From: Aquidulcibacter sp.
GTDB lineage: Bacteria > Pseudomonadota > Alphaproteobacteria > Caulobacterales > Aquidulcibacteraceae
Direction: 5' to 3'
Length of the DNA: 64,000 nucleotides
NCBI GenBank assembly: GCA_027532555.1
Contig: JAPZTJ010000023.1
Span: 58,313-122,312, forward strand
In this document: positions 18,238 through 27,603 of the stretch, one piece after another
Position numbering within the stretch: the stretch's first letter is position 1
Layout: every line of letters begins with the position of its first letter
Notes under the pieces: model-generated
What the model saw: the letters and a program-made list of their open reading frames with translations, nothing else
Told to the model about the DNA's origin: nothing
Database searches by the model: none
Program-made: the position numbers and the translations under genes

Positions 18238-19773
18238 ATGAGTGAGTCCATTCTGATCGGCGCCGGCGGCGAGCCGCTTGCCTCTATTGAGCTTTTGTTG
18301 AAGCGGGCCAACCGTCACGGCTTGGTCGCTGGTGCGACCGGCACGGGCAAGACCGTAACGCTGCAAGTCCTCGCTGAAGGATTTTCGCGGGCGGGTGTGC
18401 CGGTGTTTGCCGCTGATATCAAAGGCGACCTATCGGGTATGAGCCAATCGTGGGAACCCTCACCCCCATTCAAAGCGCGCGCCGAGCAAATCGGTCTGAC
18501 CGACTATAAAAGCGAGTCCACTCCGGTCGTGTATTGGGATCTCTACGGTCAGAAGGGTCATCCCATTCGCACGACGATCTCAGAAATGGGCCCTACCCTG
18601 CTCGCTCGCTTGATGGAAGTCAGCGATGCGCAAGAAGGTGCGTTAGCGGTCGCCTTCAAAATGGCCGATGAAGAAGGCTTATTCCTGCTCGACATGAAGG
18701 ACCTCAAGGCCATTCTCGATTTCATGGCCGAAAACGACCGCGTCGTGTCGAAGAAATATGGCCTAGTGACACCCCAATCGATTGCTGCGCTTCAGCGTAA
18801 GATCATGCAATTGGATCAAGCTGGAGCCGATGGCTTCTTTGGTGAGCCTGCGCTCGATCTGCGTGACTTCATGCGGACTGACCTATCCGGCAAAGGTATC
18901 GTCAATATTCTGGCGGCAGATCGTCTGGTCCAGAGCCCAACGCTATACTCGACCTTCCTGCTTTGGATGCTGTCGGAATTGTTCGAGCAATTGCCAGAAG
19001 TTGGCGATATGGACCGTCCGAAAATGGTGTTCTTCTTTGATGAAGCCCATTTATTGTTCCGAGACGCACCAAAGGCGCTTCTGAACACCATCGAGCAAGT
19101 GGTGCGCCTGATCCGCTCTAAAGGGGTGGGTATCTATTTCGTTACCCAGAACCCGCAAGACATTCCAGAAACCGTCCTCGCGCAATTGGGTAATCGGGTT
19201 CAGCACGCACTACGCGCCTATACGCCGAGCGAGACAAAAGCGGTCCGCATTGCTGCCGAGAGCTTCCGGCCCAATCCAGGCTTTAAGACTGAAGATATGA
19301 TCACGGCCTTGGGCGTGGGCGAGGCTTTGGTCTCCACGCTCGACGCGAAGGGTATCCCGACGATTGTGGAACGAACCTTTATCCGCCCACCGCTGAGCCA
19401 AGTTGGTCCCTGCTTACCCGAGGCTCGCGCGCGCGTCATTTCTGCAAGCCCTATCGGCCCGCGCTACGATGCCGTGGTTGACCGCGACAGCGCGTTTGAA
19501 ATCTTGGAGCGCAAAGCGGCAGAACTTGAAGCCCAACAAGCCGAGTTAGAACAGCCTGAGCCCGCACGCTCCAAGTCCACCCGTCAAGTGGAAGAACAGC
19601 AAGACAATGGTGGTGGGATCATGGAAGCGATTTTTGGTACCTCACGTGGTCGCTCTGGCCGGTCTCGTCAGAGTTTGGCCGAGACCGCGATGAAAACCAT
19701 GGTACGTCAAGCCAGTTCCACCATTGGGCGGGAATTGATGCGCGGGCTCATGGGATCATTGCGCCGCCGCTAG
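18238..19773 (+). CDS. HerA-like ATPase, DUF853
   Basis: 511-aa P-loop NTPase of the HerA/FtsK superfamily, DUF853 (YjgR) branch. Walker A is GATGTGKTVTLQ (residues ~31-42) and Walker B is MVFFFDEAHLLF. The arginine-rich C-terminus (SRGRSGRSRQSLAE) follows an acidic/Gln linker. No nuclease such as NurA is adjacent, so this is the free-standing form whose cellular role is unknown; DNA or protein translocation is the family expectation. Confidence 0.88.
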   Translation: MSESILIGAGGEPLASIELLLKRANRHGLVAGATGTGKTVTLQVLAEGFSRAGVPVFAADIKGDLSGMSQSWEPSPPFKARAEQIGLTDYKSESTPVVYWDLYGQKGHPIRTTISEMGPTLLARLMEVSDAQEGALAVAFKMADEEGLFLLDMKDLKAILDFMAENDRVVSKKYGLVTPQSIAALQRKIMQLDQAGADGFFGEPALDLRDFMRTDLSGKGIVNILAADRLVQSPTLYSTFLLWMLSELFEQLPEVGDMDRPKMVFFFDEAHLLFRDAPKALLNTIEQVVRLIRSKGVGIYFVTQNPQDIPETVLAQLGNRVQHALRAYTPSETKAVRIAAESFRPNPGFKTEDMITALGVGEALVSTLDAKGIPTIVERTFIRPPLSQVGPCLPEARARVISASPIGPRYDAVVDRDSAFEILERKAAELEAQQAELEQPEPARSKSTRQVEEQQDNGGGIMEAIFGTSRGRSGRSRQSLAETAMKTMVRQASSTIGRELMRGLMGSLRRR

Positions 19774-19918
19774 GCTAACTTGCCCACACCCCTTTTGCGT
19801 TCGGGGCTATAAATTTCATGTGTAGGTCCCTCGCCATGTCGCGTGGACCTTGGTATGAAGGGGCCGCTACGCACAAGCTCCGATCAACGGGGTTGAGAGA
19901 CGCAAAAGGGAGACTGCC

Positions 19919-21358
19919 ATGATTGAACGCAAACAATTCTACATCGACGGCGCTTGGGTTGATCCGGTCACGCCGCGCGATCACCATGTCATCAATCCGG
20001 CAACGGAAGAAGCGATTGCCGTCATCTCTTTGGGTGGTGAAGCAGACGCGGTAAAGGCCATCCTCGCCGCACGCGCCGCCTTCCCCGCTTTCTCCGAAAC
20101 CAGCCATGATGAGCGCATTGCGCTGCTAGAAAAGATCATTGCGCTTTATTCGGCCAAGCTGCCTGAAATCGCCCATGCCATCAGCCAAGAAATGGGCGCG
20201 CCCATGTGGCTGGCAACAGCCGCCCAAGCCCCAGCTGGCCTCGGCCAATTGATGGGTGCTTTGAATGCGCTGAAAGAATTCACCTGGGAGCATTCGCGTG
20301 GCAACACCCGCATTCGCTATGAAGCGATTGGTGTGTGCAGCCTGATCACGCCTTGGAACTGGCCCATGAACCAAATCGGCTGCAAGGTTGGCCCTGCTTT
20401 GGCTGCTGGTTGCACCATGGTGTTGAAGCCATCCGAACTCGCCCCACTCGACGCCATGATCTTGGCCGACATCATTCATGAAGCCGGCGTGCCGAAGGGC
20501 GTGTTCAACCTCGTCAATGGCGATGGTCCAGGTGTTGGCAGCGTCTTGTCGACCCATGAAGAAGTCGACTTCGTGTCCTTCACCGGTTCGACCCGCGCAG
20601 GTATCGAAATTGCCAAGAGTGCAGCGCCAACCGTAAAGCGCATCGCACAAGAACTGGGCGGCAAGTCACCCAACATCGTCTTGGAAGATGCCGACATTCA
20701 AAAGGCGGTTTCTTCGGGCGTCATGCAAGTCATGACCAATTCGGGCCAGTCCTGTAACGCGCCAACCCGCATGTTCGTGCCGCGCGCGAAACTTGGCGAA
20801 GCAACCGCTGTTGCCAAAGCCACGGCTGAATCGGTTGTGGTTGCTGATCCTGCCGGCGACAAGCGCTTTGCCATGGGCCCATTGGCCAATGGCCGCCAAT
20901 TCGAGAAGGTCCAATCCTTGATCGAAATCGGTATGAAAGAAGCCACGCTCGTAGCTGGTGGCATGGGTCGCCCTGAAGGCTTCAACAAAGGCTATTTCGT
21001 ACGCCCAACTGTGTTTGTCAGCGATACCAATGACACCACGATCGCACGCGAAGAAATCTTTGGCCCCGTGCTGACGATGATCCCCTACGATTCCGAAGCA
21101 GACGCCGTCGCAATGGCGAATGACACGGTTTATGGGCTGTCGGGCTATGTCCAGTCCGAAAACCTCGACCATGCACGCTCTGTTGCCAAGCAAATCCGCG
21201 CAGGCATGATCCACATCAACGGCGCCAGCACCGACACGGTTGCACCATTTGGTGGCTATAAGCAGTCCGGCAATGGCCGCGAATGGGGCGACTTCGGTCT
21301 TGAAGAGTTCCTCGAAGTCAAAGCCGTCATGGGCTATGGCGCGGTCGCGGCTGAATAA
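19919..21358 (+). CDS. NAD(P)-dependent aldehyde dehydrogenase
   Basis: 479-aa ALDH-superfamily enzyme oxidising an aldehyde to the acid. The catalytic Glu lies in ELGGKSPNIV, the catalytic Cys in NSGQSCNAPTRM, and the Asn oxyanion residue in TPWNWPMNQI. It is monocistronic with a GGAG site before the ATG. It is followed by a REP-like palindromic element. The substrate cannot be deduced; length and motifs fit broad-range class 1/3-like bacterial ALDHs. Confidence 0.93.
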   Translation: MIERKQFYIDGAWVDPVTPRDHHVINPATEEAIAVISLGGEADAVKAILAARAAFPAFSETSHDERIALLEKIIALYSAKLPEIAHAISQEMGAPMWLATAAQAPAGLGQLMGALNALKEFTWEHSRGNTRIRYEAIGVCSLITPWNWPMNQIGCKVGPALAAGCTMVLKPSELAPLDAMILADIIHEAGVPKGVFNLVNGDGPGVGSVLSTHEEVDFVSFTGSTRAGIEIAKSAAPTVKRIAQELGGKSPNIVLEDADIQKAVSSGVMQVMTNSGQSCNAPTRMFVPRAKLGEATAVAKATAESVVVADPAGDKRFAMGPLANGRQFEKVQSLIEIGMKEATLVAGGMGRPEGFNKGYFVRPTVFVSDTNDTTIAREEIFGPVLTMIPYDSEADAVAMANDTVYGLSGYVQSENLDHARSVAKQIRAGMIHINGASTDTVAPFGGYKQSGNGREWGDFGLEEFLEVKAVMGYGAVAAE

Positions 21359-21365
21359 AAGGGCA

Positions 21366-21460
21366 CTGTCATCCCGGACGGCGAAAGCCGATCCGGGACC
21401 TCCTTCCGCAAAGTCCTCTGAGGTCCCCGCGCTGCGCTGACGCTCCGGCGGGGATGGCAG
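21366..21460. repeat. REP-like double-hairpin element
   Basis: About 95 bp made of two hairpins. The first has TCCCGGACGGC and GCCGATCCGGGA arms around GAAA (one bulged A); the second has TCCCCGC paired with GCGGGGA. The outer ends CTGTCATCCC and GGGGATGGCAG are near-inverted copies of each other. GTCATCCCGG-type palindromes are dispersed intergenic repeats in many alphaproteobacteria. It may also serve as the terminator of the aldehyde dehydrogenase gene and of the convergent hydrolase gene. No second copy was seen in this window. Confidence 0.6.
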
Positions 21461-21484
21461 GTGACCTAATGCGTGCGTCTCTGG

Positions 21485-22393
21485 TCACCCCACCAAAAAA
21501 TCCGCCGCCGCGTGAAACACAAGGCTATGCCGCCTGGCGACCGCGTCCACATCCTGGCCATAGCCGCCACCCAGGACTGTCACCAAAGGAATCGCCCGCC
21601 GACGCACCGCTTCGATCACGCGGCGCTCTCGCGTCATGAGACCTTGATCGGTCAAGGCAAGCTTGCCTAAACGGTCATCCTGATGTGGATCAACGCCAGC
21701 GATGTAAAGCACAAGATCCGGGCGAACCTGATCCAATAAGGCAGGCAAACAATCATCTAATGCCGCCAGATAGCCAGCATCCCCGGTCCCTTTGGGCAGC
21801 GCGACATCCAAATCTGAAGGTGGCTTTTCCAGAGGCCAATTGTCATCGCAATGCATGGAGAAGGTGAAAACACGCGGTTCATCGTGAAAGATCAGTGCCG
21901 TACCGTCGCCATGATGCACGTCTAAATCCACCACCAAAATCTGTCGCACAAGGCCTTCTGCCAGCAAAACTGAGGCGGCAACTGCCACATCATTGAAGAC
22001 GCAAAAGCCTGCACCTTGGCCTGCCCGGGCATGGTGACTGCCGCCCGCACTGTTGCAGGCGAGGCCCCCTTGCAGCGCGAGACGGGCAGCTAAAAGTGTG
22101 CCCGCAGTAGCCAGTTGCGCGCGAATGACGACGCGCTCTGTCAGGCTAAAGCCAATGCGTCGCACGGCTGCTGGGTCTAAGGTCCGACCCAATACCGCAT
22201 CGACATAGGCGGGCGTATGGGCGCGGATCAAATCTGCCCGCGCGATGCGCTCTGGCGTCACAAAGCCGTGCGGCACCAAACCATCATCGCGTAATATTTG
22301 TGCCAGACGCGCAAACTTTTGCATAGGGAACCGATGGCCGCCTGGCGTATCAGCCGTGTAATCGGGATGGTGGACGATCGGCAGGAGGCGCAT
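21485..22393 (-). CDS. Histone deacetylase family protein
   Basis: Class II-type arginase/deacetylase-fold zinc hydrolase, 302 aa. The signature blocks GGSHHARAGQGAGFCVFND, VVDLDVHHGDGTA (zinc Asp and His) and IAGVDPHQDDRLG (second zinc Asp) are all intact, so it should be active on an acetyl-amine substrate such as a polyamine or acetyl-lysine. It follows pyrD by 4 nt at the end of the DUF952-pyrD-deacetylase transcription unit. The real substrate is unknown. Confidence 0.9.
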   Translation of the reverse strand: MRLLPIVHHPDYTADTPGGHRFPMQKFARLAQILRDDGLVPHGFVTPERIARADLIRAHTPAYVDAVLGRTLDPAAVRRIGFSLTERVVIRAQLATAGTLLAARLALQGGLACNSAGGSHHARAGQGAGFCVFNDVAVAASVLLAEGLVRQILVVDLDVHHGDGTALIFHDEPRVFTFSMHCDDNWPLEKPPSDLDVALPKGTGDAGYLAALDDCLPALLDQVRPDLVLYIAGVDPHQDDRLGKLALTDQGLMTRERRVIEAVRRRAIPLVTVLGGGYGQDVDAVARRHSLVFHAAADFLVG

Positions 22394-22397
22394 GGGC

Positions 22398-23405
22398 TCA
22401 GCCTGCCCTCAACCCGTCCTTGATCTTCTGGACAAGACCCGGCCCTTCAAAGACCAGCGCCGTATAAAGCTGGATTGCATCGGCACCTGCCTCGAACTTG
22501 GCCTGCGCATCTTCGGCTGACGCCACGCCCCCAACACCGATCAAGGGCATGGCATTGCCAAGTGCACCCTTGAACTCTTTCAACAAGCGGGTGGATTTCT
22601 CAAATACGGGTCGGCCAGACAGGCCGCCTTGTTCGCCCTTGTGCTTAGCTTGCAGATGGTCGGGACGGTCGACGGTGGTGTTGGACACAATCAGTGCGTC
22701 AATCTTTTGTGCCACCACCGTTTCGGCAATGGCGCGCACTTCATCCTCGTCCAAGTCTGGTGCGACTTTTAGGAACACGGGTCTGCGGCCATGAGTGCGG
22801 GTTTGCGCCTCTGCGAAAACCATGACCTGACCCAACAAATCTTCCAACGCGGCACGGGTCTGTAGCGCGCGCAGGCCCGGTGTGTTGGGCGAGGAAATAT
22901 TGATCGTGATGTAGGAGGCATGCAACCACACCCGCCGCAGCCCTTCGCAATAATCGGCGATGCGGTCTTCGCTGTCCTTATTGGCACCGATATTGGCACC
23001 AACAATGCCGGGCCGGTGTGCACGGGCGCGCAAGCGGTTCACAAAAGAAGTGAGACCTTCATTGTTAAAGCCCATGCGATTGATGACGGCTTGATCTTCG
23101 ACCAGGCGGAATAAGCGCGGCTTGGGATTACCCGCCTGCGGGCGGGGCGTGACGGTGCCGCATTCGACAAAGCCAAAGCCTGCCGCCAACATGGCGTCAG
23201 GCACTTCGGCATTCTTATCAAAGCCAGCCGCAAGCCCGATCCGGTTCGGCAAGGTTAGGCCTGCAAGCTGCACGGCGTCTTCGGGACGGTCTGGCTTGGC
23301 TTTAGGACCAAAGCCCGCTTTCAGGCCAGCGATGGTGGCTTGATGGGCTGTCTCAGCGGGCAGGGCGCGTAACGCCTTTGTAGCCTTGGCATAAAGGTCG
23401 ATCAT
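22398..23405 (-). CDS. pyrD: Dihydroorotate dehydrogenase (quinone), class 2
   Basis: Membrane-associated flavoenzyme of pyrimidine synthesis that passes electrons to quinone. The class 2 features are present: the N-terminal amphipathic helix region (LYAKATKALRALPAETAH), GLAAGFDKNAE, the catalytic Ser in INISSPNTPGLRALQ, and the FMN phosphate site LIGVGGVASAEDA. The ATG at 23405 gives 335 aa and the normal N-terminus; an upstream start at 23447 would overlap the DUF952 gene. It is in an operon with the DUF952 gene upstream and the deacetylase downstream. Confidence 0.96.
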   Translation of the reverse strand: MIDLYAKATKALRALPAETAHQATIAGLKAGFGPKAKPDRPEDAVQLAGLTLPNRIGLAAGFDKNAEVPDAMLAAGFGFVECGTVTPRPQAGNPKPRLFRLVEDQAVINRMGFNNEGLTSFVNRLRARAHRPGIVGANIGANKDSEDRIADYCEGLRRVWLHASYITINISSPNTPGLRALQTRAALEDLLGQVMVFAEAQTRTHGRRPVFLKVAPDLDEDEVRAIAETVVAQKIDALIVSNTTVDRPDHLQAKHKGEQGGLSGRPVFEKSTRLLKEFKGALGNAMPLIGVGGVASAEDAQAKFEAGADAIQLYTALVFEGPGLVQKIKDGLRAG

Positions 23406-23412
23406 GGGAAAC

Positions 23413-23760
23413 TCATGGGAAAACCTGAGGCAGGTCGTGGCTACCATCGGCCAACAGGGCCAAGTCGATTACTTCTCGCACGGCAGTCATCGGAATGGAG
23501 CCATAAATGTGAGGAAACAGCGCTCCGCCCCGCGATGCCTCCCACACCACCGTGTCGCCCAAAGGGGTGAGGTCAATCTTGGCCAAGATCAAATCAGGTT
23601 GGTCTTTAAACCACATCGTCAGCGTTGCGCGCACCTGATCCAGAGCAGAGAGATGGATGAAGCCATCGGTCACATCGAGGGCCGAGCCCGTATAGACGCC
23701 AGCGCTCTGGGCCTTTGCCCAAGCACCACGTTTTTCGATCTTATACGCAAATGAATCCAT
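23413..23760 (-). CDS. DUF952 family protein
   Basis: Small 115-aa cytoplasmic protein of the DUF952 family. Its typical pattern is an opening strand, then DVTDGFIHLSALDQV, a central DLTPLGDTVVWE and a closing FPHIYGSIPMTAV. The fold resembles ADP-ribosyltransferase-like small domains, but the function is unknown. Adjacent to pyrD with a 7-nt gap, an arrangement common in alphaproteobacteria. Confidence 0.88.
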   Translation of the reverse strand: MDSFAYKIEKRGAWAKAQSAGVYTGSALDVTDGFIHLSALDQVRATLTMWFKDQPDLILAKIDLTPLGDTVVWEASRGGALFPHIYGSIPMTAVREVIDLALLADGSHDLPQVFP

Positions 23761-23830
23761 GGCCGTGACTTAATGACAAAACCGGCAGAGTCGACCCCTG
23801 CCCGTCATTTTTGCGGCTACCAATGGCAGG

Positions 23831-24493
23831 CTAGGCTGCTTCCAACAGGCTTTGGAACACCAAGGCCCCGTCAGCGCTACCCAGTTCGGTCTCAAAAGCG
23901 CGGTCTGGATGGGGCATCATGCCAAGGATGCGCCCGGTTGGGTCCACGATGCCAGCGATGCGCCGTAGCGAGCCATTGACCTCTTCCTTGTAACGGAAGG
24001 CAACGCGGTTTTCTTGCTCAAGCTCGTCGAGCACGCTGTCTTCGGCGAAGTAGTTTCCTTCTCCATTGCCGACGGTCATGACCGCATCTGTGCGGTTGCC
24101 AAAAGCGCGTGTGAAAGGCGTTGCGACATTGGTGACTTCCAGCGCGACAGGCTTGCAGACATATTTCAGACTGGCGTTGCGTAACAAGGCACCGGGTAGA
24201 AGCCCGGTCTCACACAAAACTTGGAAACCGTTGCAAATACCTAGGACAGGCACGCCAGCCTTTGCTGCATCCACCACAGCGCGGGTCACTGGAGAGAGGG
24301 CCGCCATTGCACCACAACGAAGATAATCGCCATAGGAAAAACCACCCGGCAAGACAATCAGATCCAAGCCTTCTGGTAGGCTGGTTTCCTTGTGCCAAAC
24401 CATAGAGACTTGCGCATCGACGCTGCGCTCCAAAGCGACTTTGCAATCGCGGTCACAATTCGATCCGGGGTAGATGATGACGGCAGCTTTCAT
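23831..24493 (-). CDS. purQ: Phosphoribosylformylglycinamidine synthase subunit PurQ
   Basis: Glutaminase subunit of FGAM synthase, fourth step of purine synthesis, 220 aa. It is a class I amidotransferase with nucleophile Cys in [13 protein letters not shown] and His/Glu in [10 protein letters not shown]; the N-terminus [15 protein letters not shown] is characteristic. In most alphaproteobacteria purS lies just upstream, but no PurS-like reading frame is found here, so purS and purL must be elsewhere. Confidence 0.96.
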   Translation of the reverse strand: MKAAVIIYPGSNCDRDCKVALERSVDAQVSMVWHKETSLPEGLDLIVLPGGFSYGDYLRCGAMAALSPVTRAVVDAAKAGVPVLGICNGFQVLCETGLLPGALLRNASLKYVCKPVALEVTNVATPFTRAFGNRTDAVMTVGNGEGNYFAEDSVLDELEQENRVAFRYKEEVNGSLRRIAGIVDPTGRILGMMPHPDRAFETELGSADGALVFQSLLEAA

Positions 24494-24614
24494 AGGTCTG
24501 ACCTACGCGGTTTTGCCCTTAAGGTGAAGTCCACTGCGCCATCTCCTGCAGCCATTGTGCAACCGCCCTGCAGAAAAAAGCGTATGCAGGGTCAAGAATA
24601 GGTTAGGAGTGACC

Positions 24615-25403
24615 ATGATTTCGCGCAGAAGCCTGGTAATTGGAAGTGCGGCCCTGATGACCCTTACCCCGCCTGCCCTCGACGCAGCCCCCGGCAAGAC
24701 ACTGCAAGCTTTGTGGGATGAGCTTTTAGGCCGTTATGTGCGCCCTGATTCCACCGGCCTGAACCGGGTTGATTATGCGGCTTGGAAGGCAAGTGCGGGG
24801 GACATGCGCGCACTGGATGCTATTGTTGCTGGGCTTGCGGGCTTGAAGATCTCAAGTCTACCCAAGGCCACTCAATTTGCCACGTGGGCTAATCTCTATA
24901 ATGCCATCACCGTTCAAGTCGTGCTGGCGCGCTATCCGGTAAAATCTATCCGCGAGATCAAGCCAAATCTCTTGGCCATGGGCCCGTGGAAAGAGCCCCG
25001 TGTGCGAGTTGAGGGCAAGCTACTCTCGCTGGATGACATCGAACACAATATTCTGCGCAAGCAATGGCGCGACCCACGTGTGCATTATGCAGTCAATTGC
25101 GCTTCAATCGGCTGTCCAAACTTAGGTCGACGCGGCTGGCGGACGGAGACGCTCGAAGCTGATCTCGATGCAGCGGCGCGCGCCTTCATCAATTCCCCGC
25201 GCGGAGTTCGCGTTGTTGGCCCTCAAAAACTTCGTGTTTCGTCGATTTATCAATGGTTCAAAGTTGATTTTGGGAATAATGAGGCAGGCATTCTCACCCA
25301 TCTCCGCCGCTATGCGGCACCCACCCTTGTGACCCAAATGACCAATGCCCGGATTGTGGGCGATGATTATGATTGGTCCATCAATGCGACGACAGGTTCT
25401 TAA
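24615..25403 (+). CDS. DUF547 exported protein
   Basis: 262-aa protein with a twin-arginine-like signal (SRRSLVIGSAALMTLTPPALDAAPG), started at the ATG with AGGAG 6 nt upstream. The DUF547 core is plain: FATWANLYNAITVQVVL, VRVEGKLLSLDDIEHNILRK, and the conserved HYAVNCASIGCPNLG with two Cys. DUF547 is seen as papain-like/transglutaminase-related but uncharacterised. It starts a three-gene unit with a TVP38 membrane protein (2 nt gap) and a flavin disulfide reductase (ATGA overlap). Confidence 0.88.
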   Translation: MISRRSLVIGSAALMTLTPPALDAAPGKTLQALWDELLGRYVRPDSTGLNRVDYAAWKASAGDMRALDAIVAGLAGLKISSLPKATQFATWANLYNAITVQVVLARYPVKSIREIKPNLLAMGPWKEPRVRVEGKLLSLDDIEHNILRKQWRDPRVHYAVNCASIGCPNLGRRGWRTETLEADLDAAARAFINSPRGVRVVGPQKLRVSSIYQWFKVDFGNNEAGILTHLRRYAAPTLVTQMTNARIVGDDYDWSINATTGS

Positions 25404-25405
25404 AC

Positions 25406-26134
25406 ATGCAAGCCCTCAAACGTTTCGGCCCATTGGTGGGCATCGCCTTGGGCCTAATCCTCGCCATTTCGATGGGCTGGCACAAATATCTATCGTTTGA
25501 CGTTTTGGCCAAGCAGAGCGAAGTCTTGCGTGATTTGGTGACGACCAAGCCGCTTCTAGTGATCGCTTGCTATATGGGCATTTATATCTTCGCCACCACG
25601 ATTGCCTTGCCTGGCGCGATTTGGGTCACGATTGCCGGCGGCTTTTTGTTTGGTCCGATGTTTGGGCCCATCTTCGGACCAATTGTCGCAACAGCAATTG
25701 CTTCCACCTCAGCAACCATCGGGGCCACCTTTTTGTTTATGGCAACCCAATCTGCCTTGGGCGGCGGCTTACGCGCTCGGGCTGGTGGCATTATTGACCG
25801 GTTGGAGAAGGGCTTTCAGAAGAATGCCTTTGGCTATCTTCTAACCTTGCGACTTTTGCCCATAGCCCCCTTCTTTGGCATTAATCTGGCAGCCGGCTTC
25901 TTGGGCGTGCCGCTTCGCACCTTTGTTCTCGCAACCGCGATTGGCATTCTGCCGGGTTGCTATGTTTATGCCTCGCTGGGCAATGGGATTGAGCATTTGA
26001 TCTCCCAAGGCCAAACGCCGGATTTGAAGATTATTTATAACCCCGAAGTGATGGGACCTCTGGTGGGATTGGCAGTCCTAGCGCTGCTGCCCAGCGCGTG
26101 GAAATTTGTTCAATCGAAACGGAAACAAGCATGA
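25406..26134 (+). CDS. TVP38/TMEM64 family (DedA-like) membrane protein
   Basis: 242-aa inner-membrane protein with about 6 hydrophobic segments. The VTT-domain signature is visible: ALPGAIWVTIAGGFLFGPMFG and later TLRLLPIAPFFGINLAAGFLGVPLR. The superfamily is implicated in lipid scrambling and membrane homeostasis. The next gene overlaps it by ATGA, and TVP38 proteins are often coupled or fused to this type of reductase, so the pair may act together on a membrane redox substrate. Confidence 0.9.
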   Translation: MQALKRFGPLVGIALGLILAISMGWHKYLSFDVLAKQSEVLRDLVTTKPLLVIACYMGIYIFATTIALPGAIWVTIAGGFLFGPMFGPIFGPIVATAIASTSATIGATFLFMATQSALGGGLRARAGGIIDRLEKGFQKNAFGYLLTLRLLPIAPFFGINLAAGFLGVPLRTFVLATAIGILPGCYVYASLGNGIEHLISQGQTPDLKIIYNPEVMGPLVGLAVLALLPSAWKFVQSKRKQA

Positions 26135-27555
26135 GCCAGCAGCAACTCAACGTCGATATTTGCGTCATCGGGGCAGGTGCCGCAGGCTTGTCGGTTGCAG
26201 CAGGCGCGGCACAGCTTGGCTTGTCGGTGGTCCTTTATGAAGAGGGTGAGATGGGCGGCGATTGTCTCAACACCGGCTGCGTACCATCCAAGGCGCTGAT
26301 TGCTGCGGCCAAGACCGCCCATGCGATGCAACATGCCAGCCGCTTTGGCATTGAAAACACCAAGGCGGTGGTCGACTGGAACAAACTGCGCGGCCATATC
26401 GACGGCGTGATCGAGACCATCGCACCGATTGACAGCCAAGAGCGCTTTGAAGGCTTAGGCTGCACTGTCTTTCGCGAACATGCCTTTTTTATCGACCCGC
26501 GTACGGTTGAGAGCGCCTCCGCCAAAGTCACAGCGCAGAAATTCGTGATTGCCACAGGGGCCAGCGCCTTTGTGCCGCCTATCCCGGGCCTTAGCGAGAC
26601 ACCCTTCCTGACCAATGAGACCGTCTTTGCCCAAGAAACTCAACCCAAAAGCCTGATCGTATTGGGTGGTGGCGTGATCGGGGTTGAACTCGGCCAAGCC
26701 TTTGCCCGATTGGGCACACAAGTAACCGTGGTTGAGGCCATGACCATCATGGGCCCGCAAGAGCCTGAGGCGGTGGAGATTGTGCGCGCTAGCCTGACCG
26801 CCGATGGCGTGACCGTGTATGAAGGGGCCAAAGCTGTCGGTGTATCGGGTGACCACACCGAGATAGCCGTCACCTTAGAAGATGGCCGGGTGCTCAAAGC
26901 GGAGCGCTTGTTGGTCGCGGTCGGCCGAGCAGCACGGGTTGAGAACATTGGGCTGGATAAAGCTAATGTCACCTATAGCCGCAAGGGCGTTGCGACAGAT
27001 GATCGCTTGCGCAGTGTGTCTAATCCTCGCGTCTGGGCGATTGGCGATGTGGCGGGCAAAGAACAATTGACCCATGCAGCGGGCTTCCACGCCAGCGTCT
27101 TTATCCGCAATGCCGTGTTCAAGGCCCCGGCGACAGCCGCTGTCCCCTATATGCCTGCGGTGGCCTATTGCGACCCGGAAGTCGCCAAAATCGGCCTGAC
27201 CGAAGCACAAGCTCGCGATCAGTTTGGCAGCGACGTCACCGTCACCAAGGCCGAGTTTGAGGATAATGACCGCGCCCAGACCGAGCGGTCTACCGAGGGC
27301 TTCTGTAAGCTCATCATTGGCAAGGGTGGCAAAATCTTGGGTGCCACCATCGTCGGGGAAGGGGCAGGCGAAGCCATCCAGCTGGTTGGTCTGGCCATGG
27401 CGAACAAGAAAGGCGTAAGTGCGATCACCAGCCTAATCTCGCCCTATCCAACGCGCAGCGAAATCGTCAAACGCGCGGCAGGGGCGTATTTCACCCCCAC
27501 CCTATTCTCAGACCGCACCCGAAAATTAGTGAAATTCCTGAAGCTGTTAGGGTAA
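26131..27555 (+). CDS. FAD-dependent pyridine nucleotide-disulfide oxidoreductase (MerA-like)
   Basis: 474-aa flavoprotein of the lipoamide dehydrogenase/mercuric reductase superfamily. FAD motif VIGAGAAGLSVAAG, redox-active disulfide GGDCLNTGCVPSK, NAD motif LGGGVIGVELGQAFARLG, second FAD motif VWAIGDVAGKEQLTHAAGFHA. The C-terminal dimerisation domain is present (PYPTRSEIVKRAAG), but the usual His-x4-Glu pair that completes the catalytic centre is replaced (ISPYPTRSE). No N-terminal HMA domain and no C-terminal Cys pair, so true mercuric reductase is unlikely. It ends the DUF547-TVP38-reductase unit. Confidence 0.88.
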   Translation: MSQQQLNVDICVIGAGAAGLSVAAGAAQLGLSVVLYEEGEMGGDCLNTGCVPSKALIAAAKTAHAMQHASRFGIENTKAVVDWNKLRGHIDGVIETIAPIDSQERFEGLGCTVFREHAFFIDPRTVESASAKVTAQKFVIATGASAFVPPIPGLSETPFLTNETVFAQETQPKSLIVLGGGVIGVELGQAFARLGTQVTVVEAMTIMGPQEPEAVEIVRASLTADGVTVYEGAKAVGVSGDHTEIAVTLEDGRVLKAERLLVAVGRAARVENIGLDKANVTYSRKGVATDDRLRSVSNPRVWAIGDVAGKEQLTHAAGFHASVFIRNAVFKAPATAAVPYMPAVAYCDPEVAKIGLTEAQARDQFGSDVTVTKAEFEDNDRAQTERSTEGFCKLIIGKGGKILGATIVGEGAGEAIQLVGLAMANKKGVSAITSLISPYPTRSEIVKRAAGAYFTPTLFSDRTRKLVKFLKLLG

Positions 27556-27603
27556 AGGCCGATAGGCGTGGCGGTCGCAGAAACCACCACGCCCAATCTT
27601 GAT

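Noticed and set aside
24503..24697. Small minus-strand reading frame upstream of purQ as a PurS candidate
   Set aside because: Its sequence has no PurS features and lies against the DUF547 gene start; PurS must be elsewhere.
26131..27555. True mercuric reductase
   Set aside because: No HMA domain, no C-terminal cysteine pair and no mer genes nearby.
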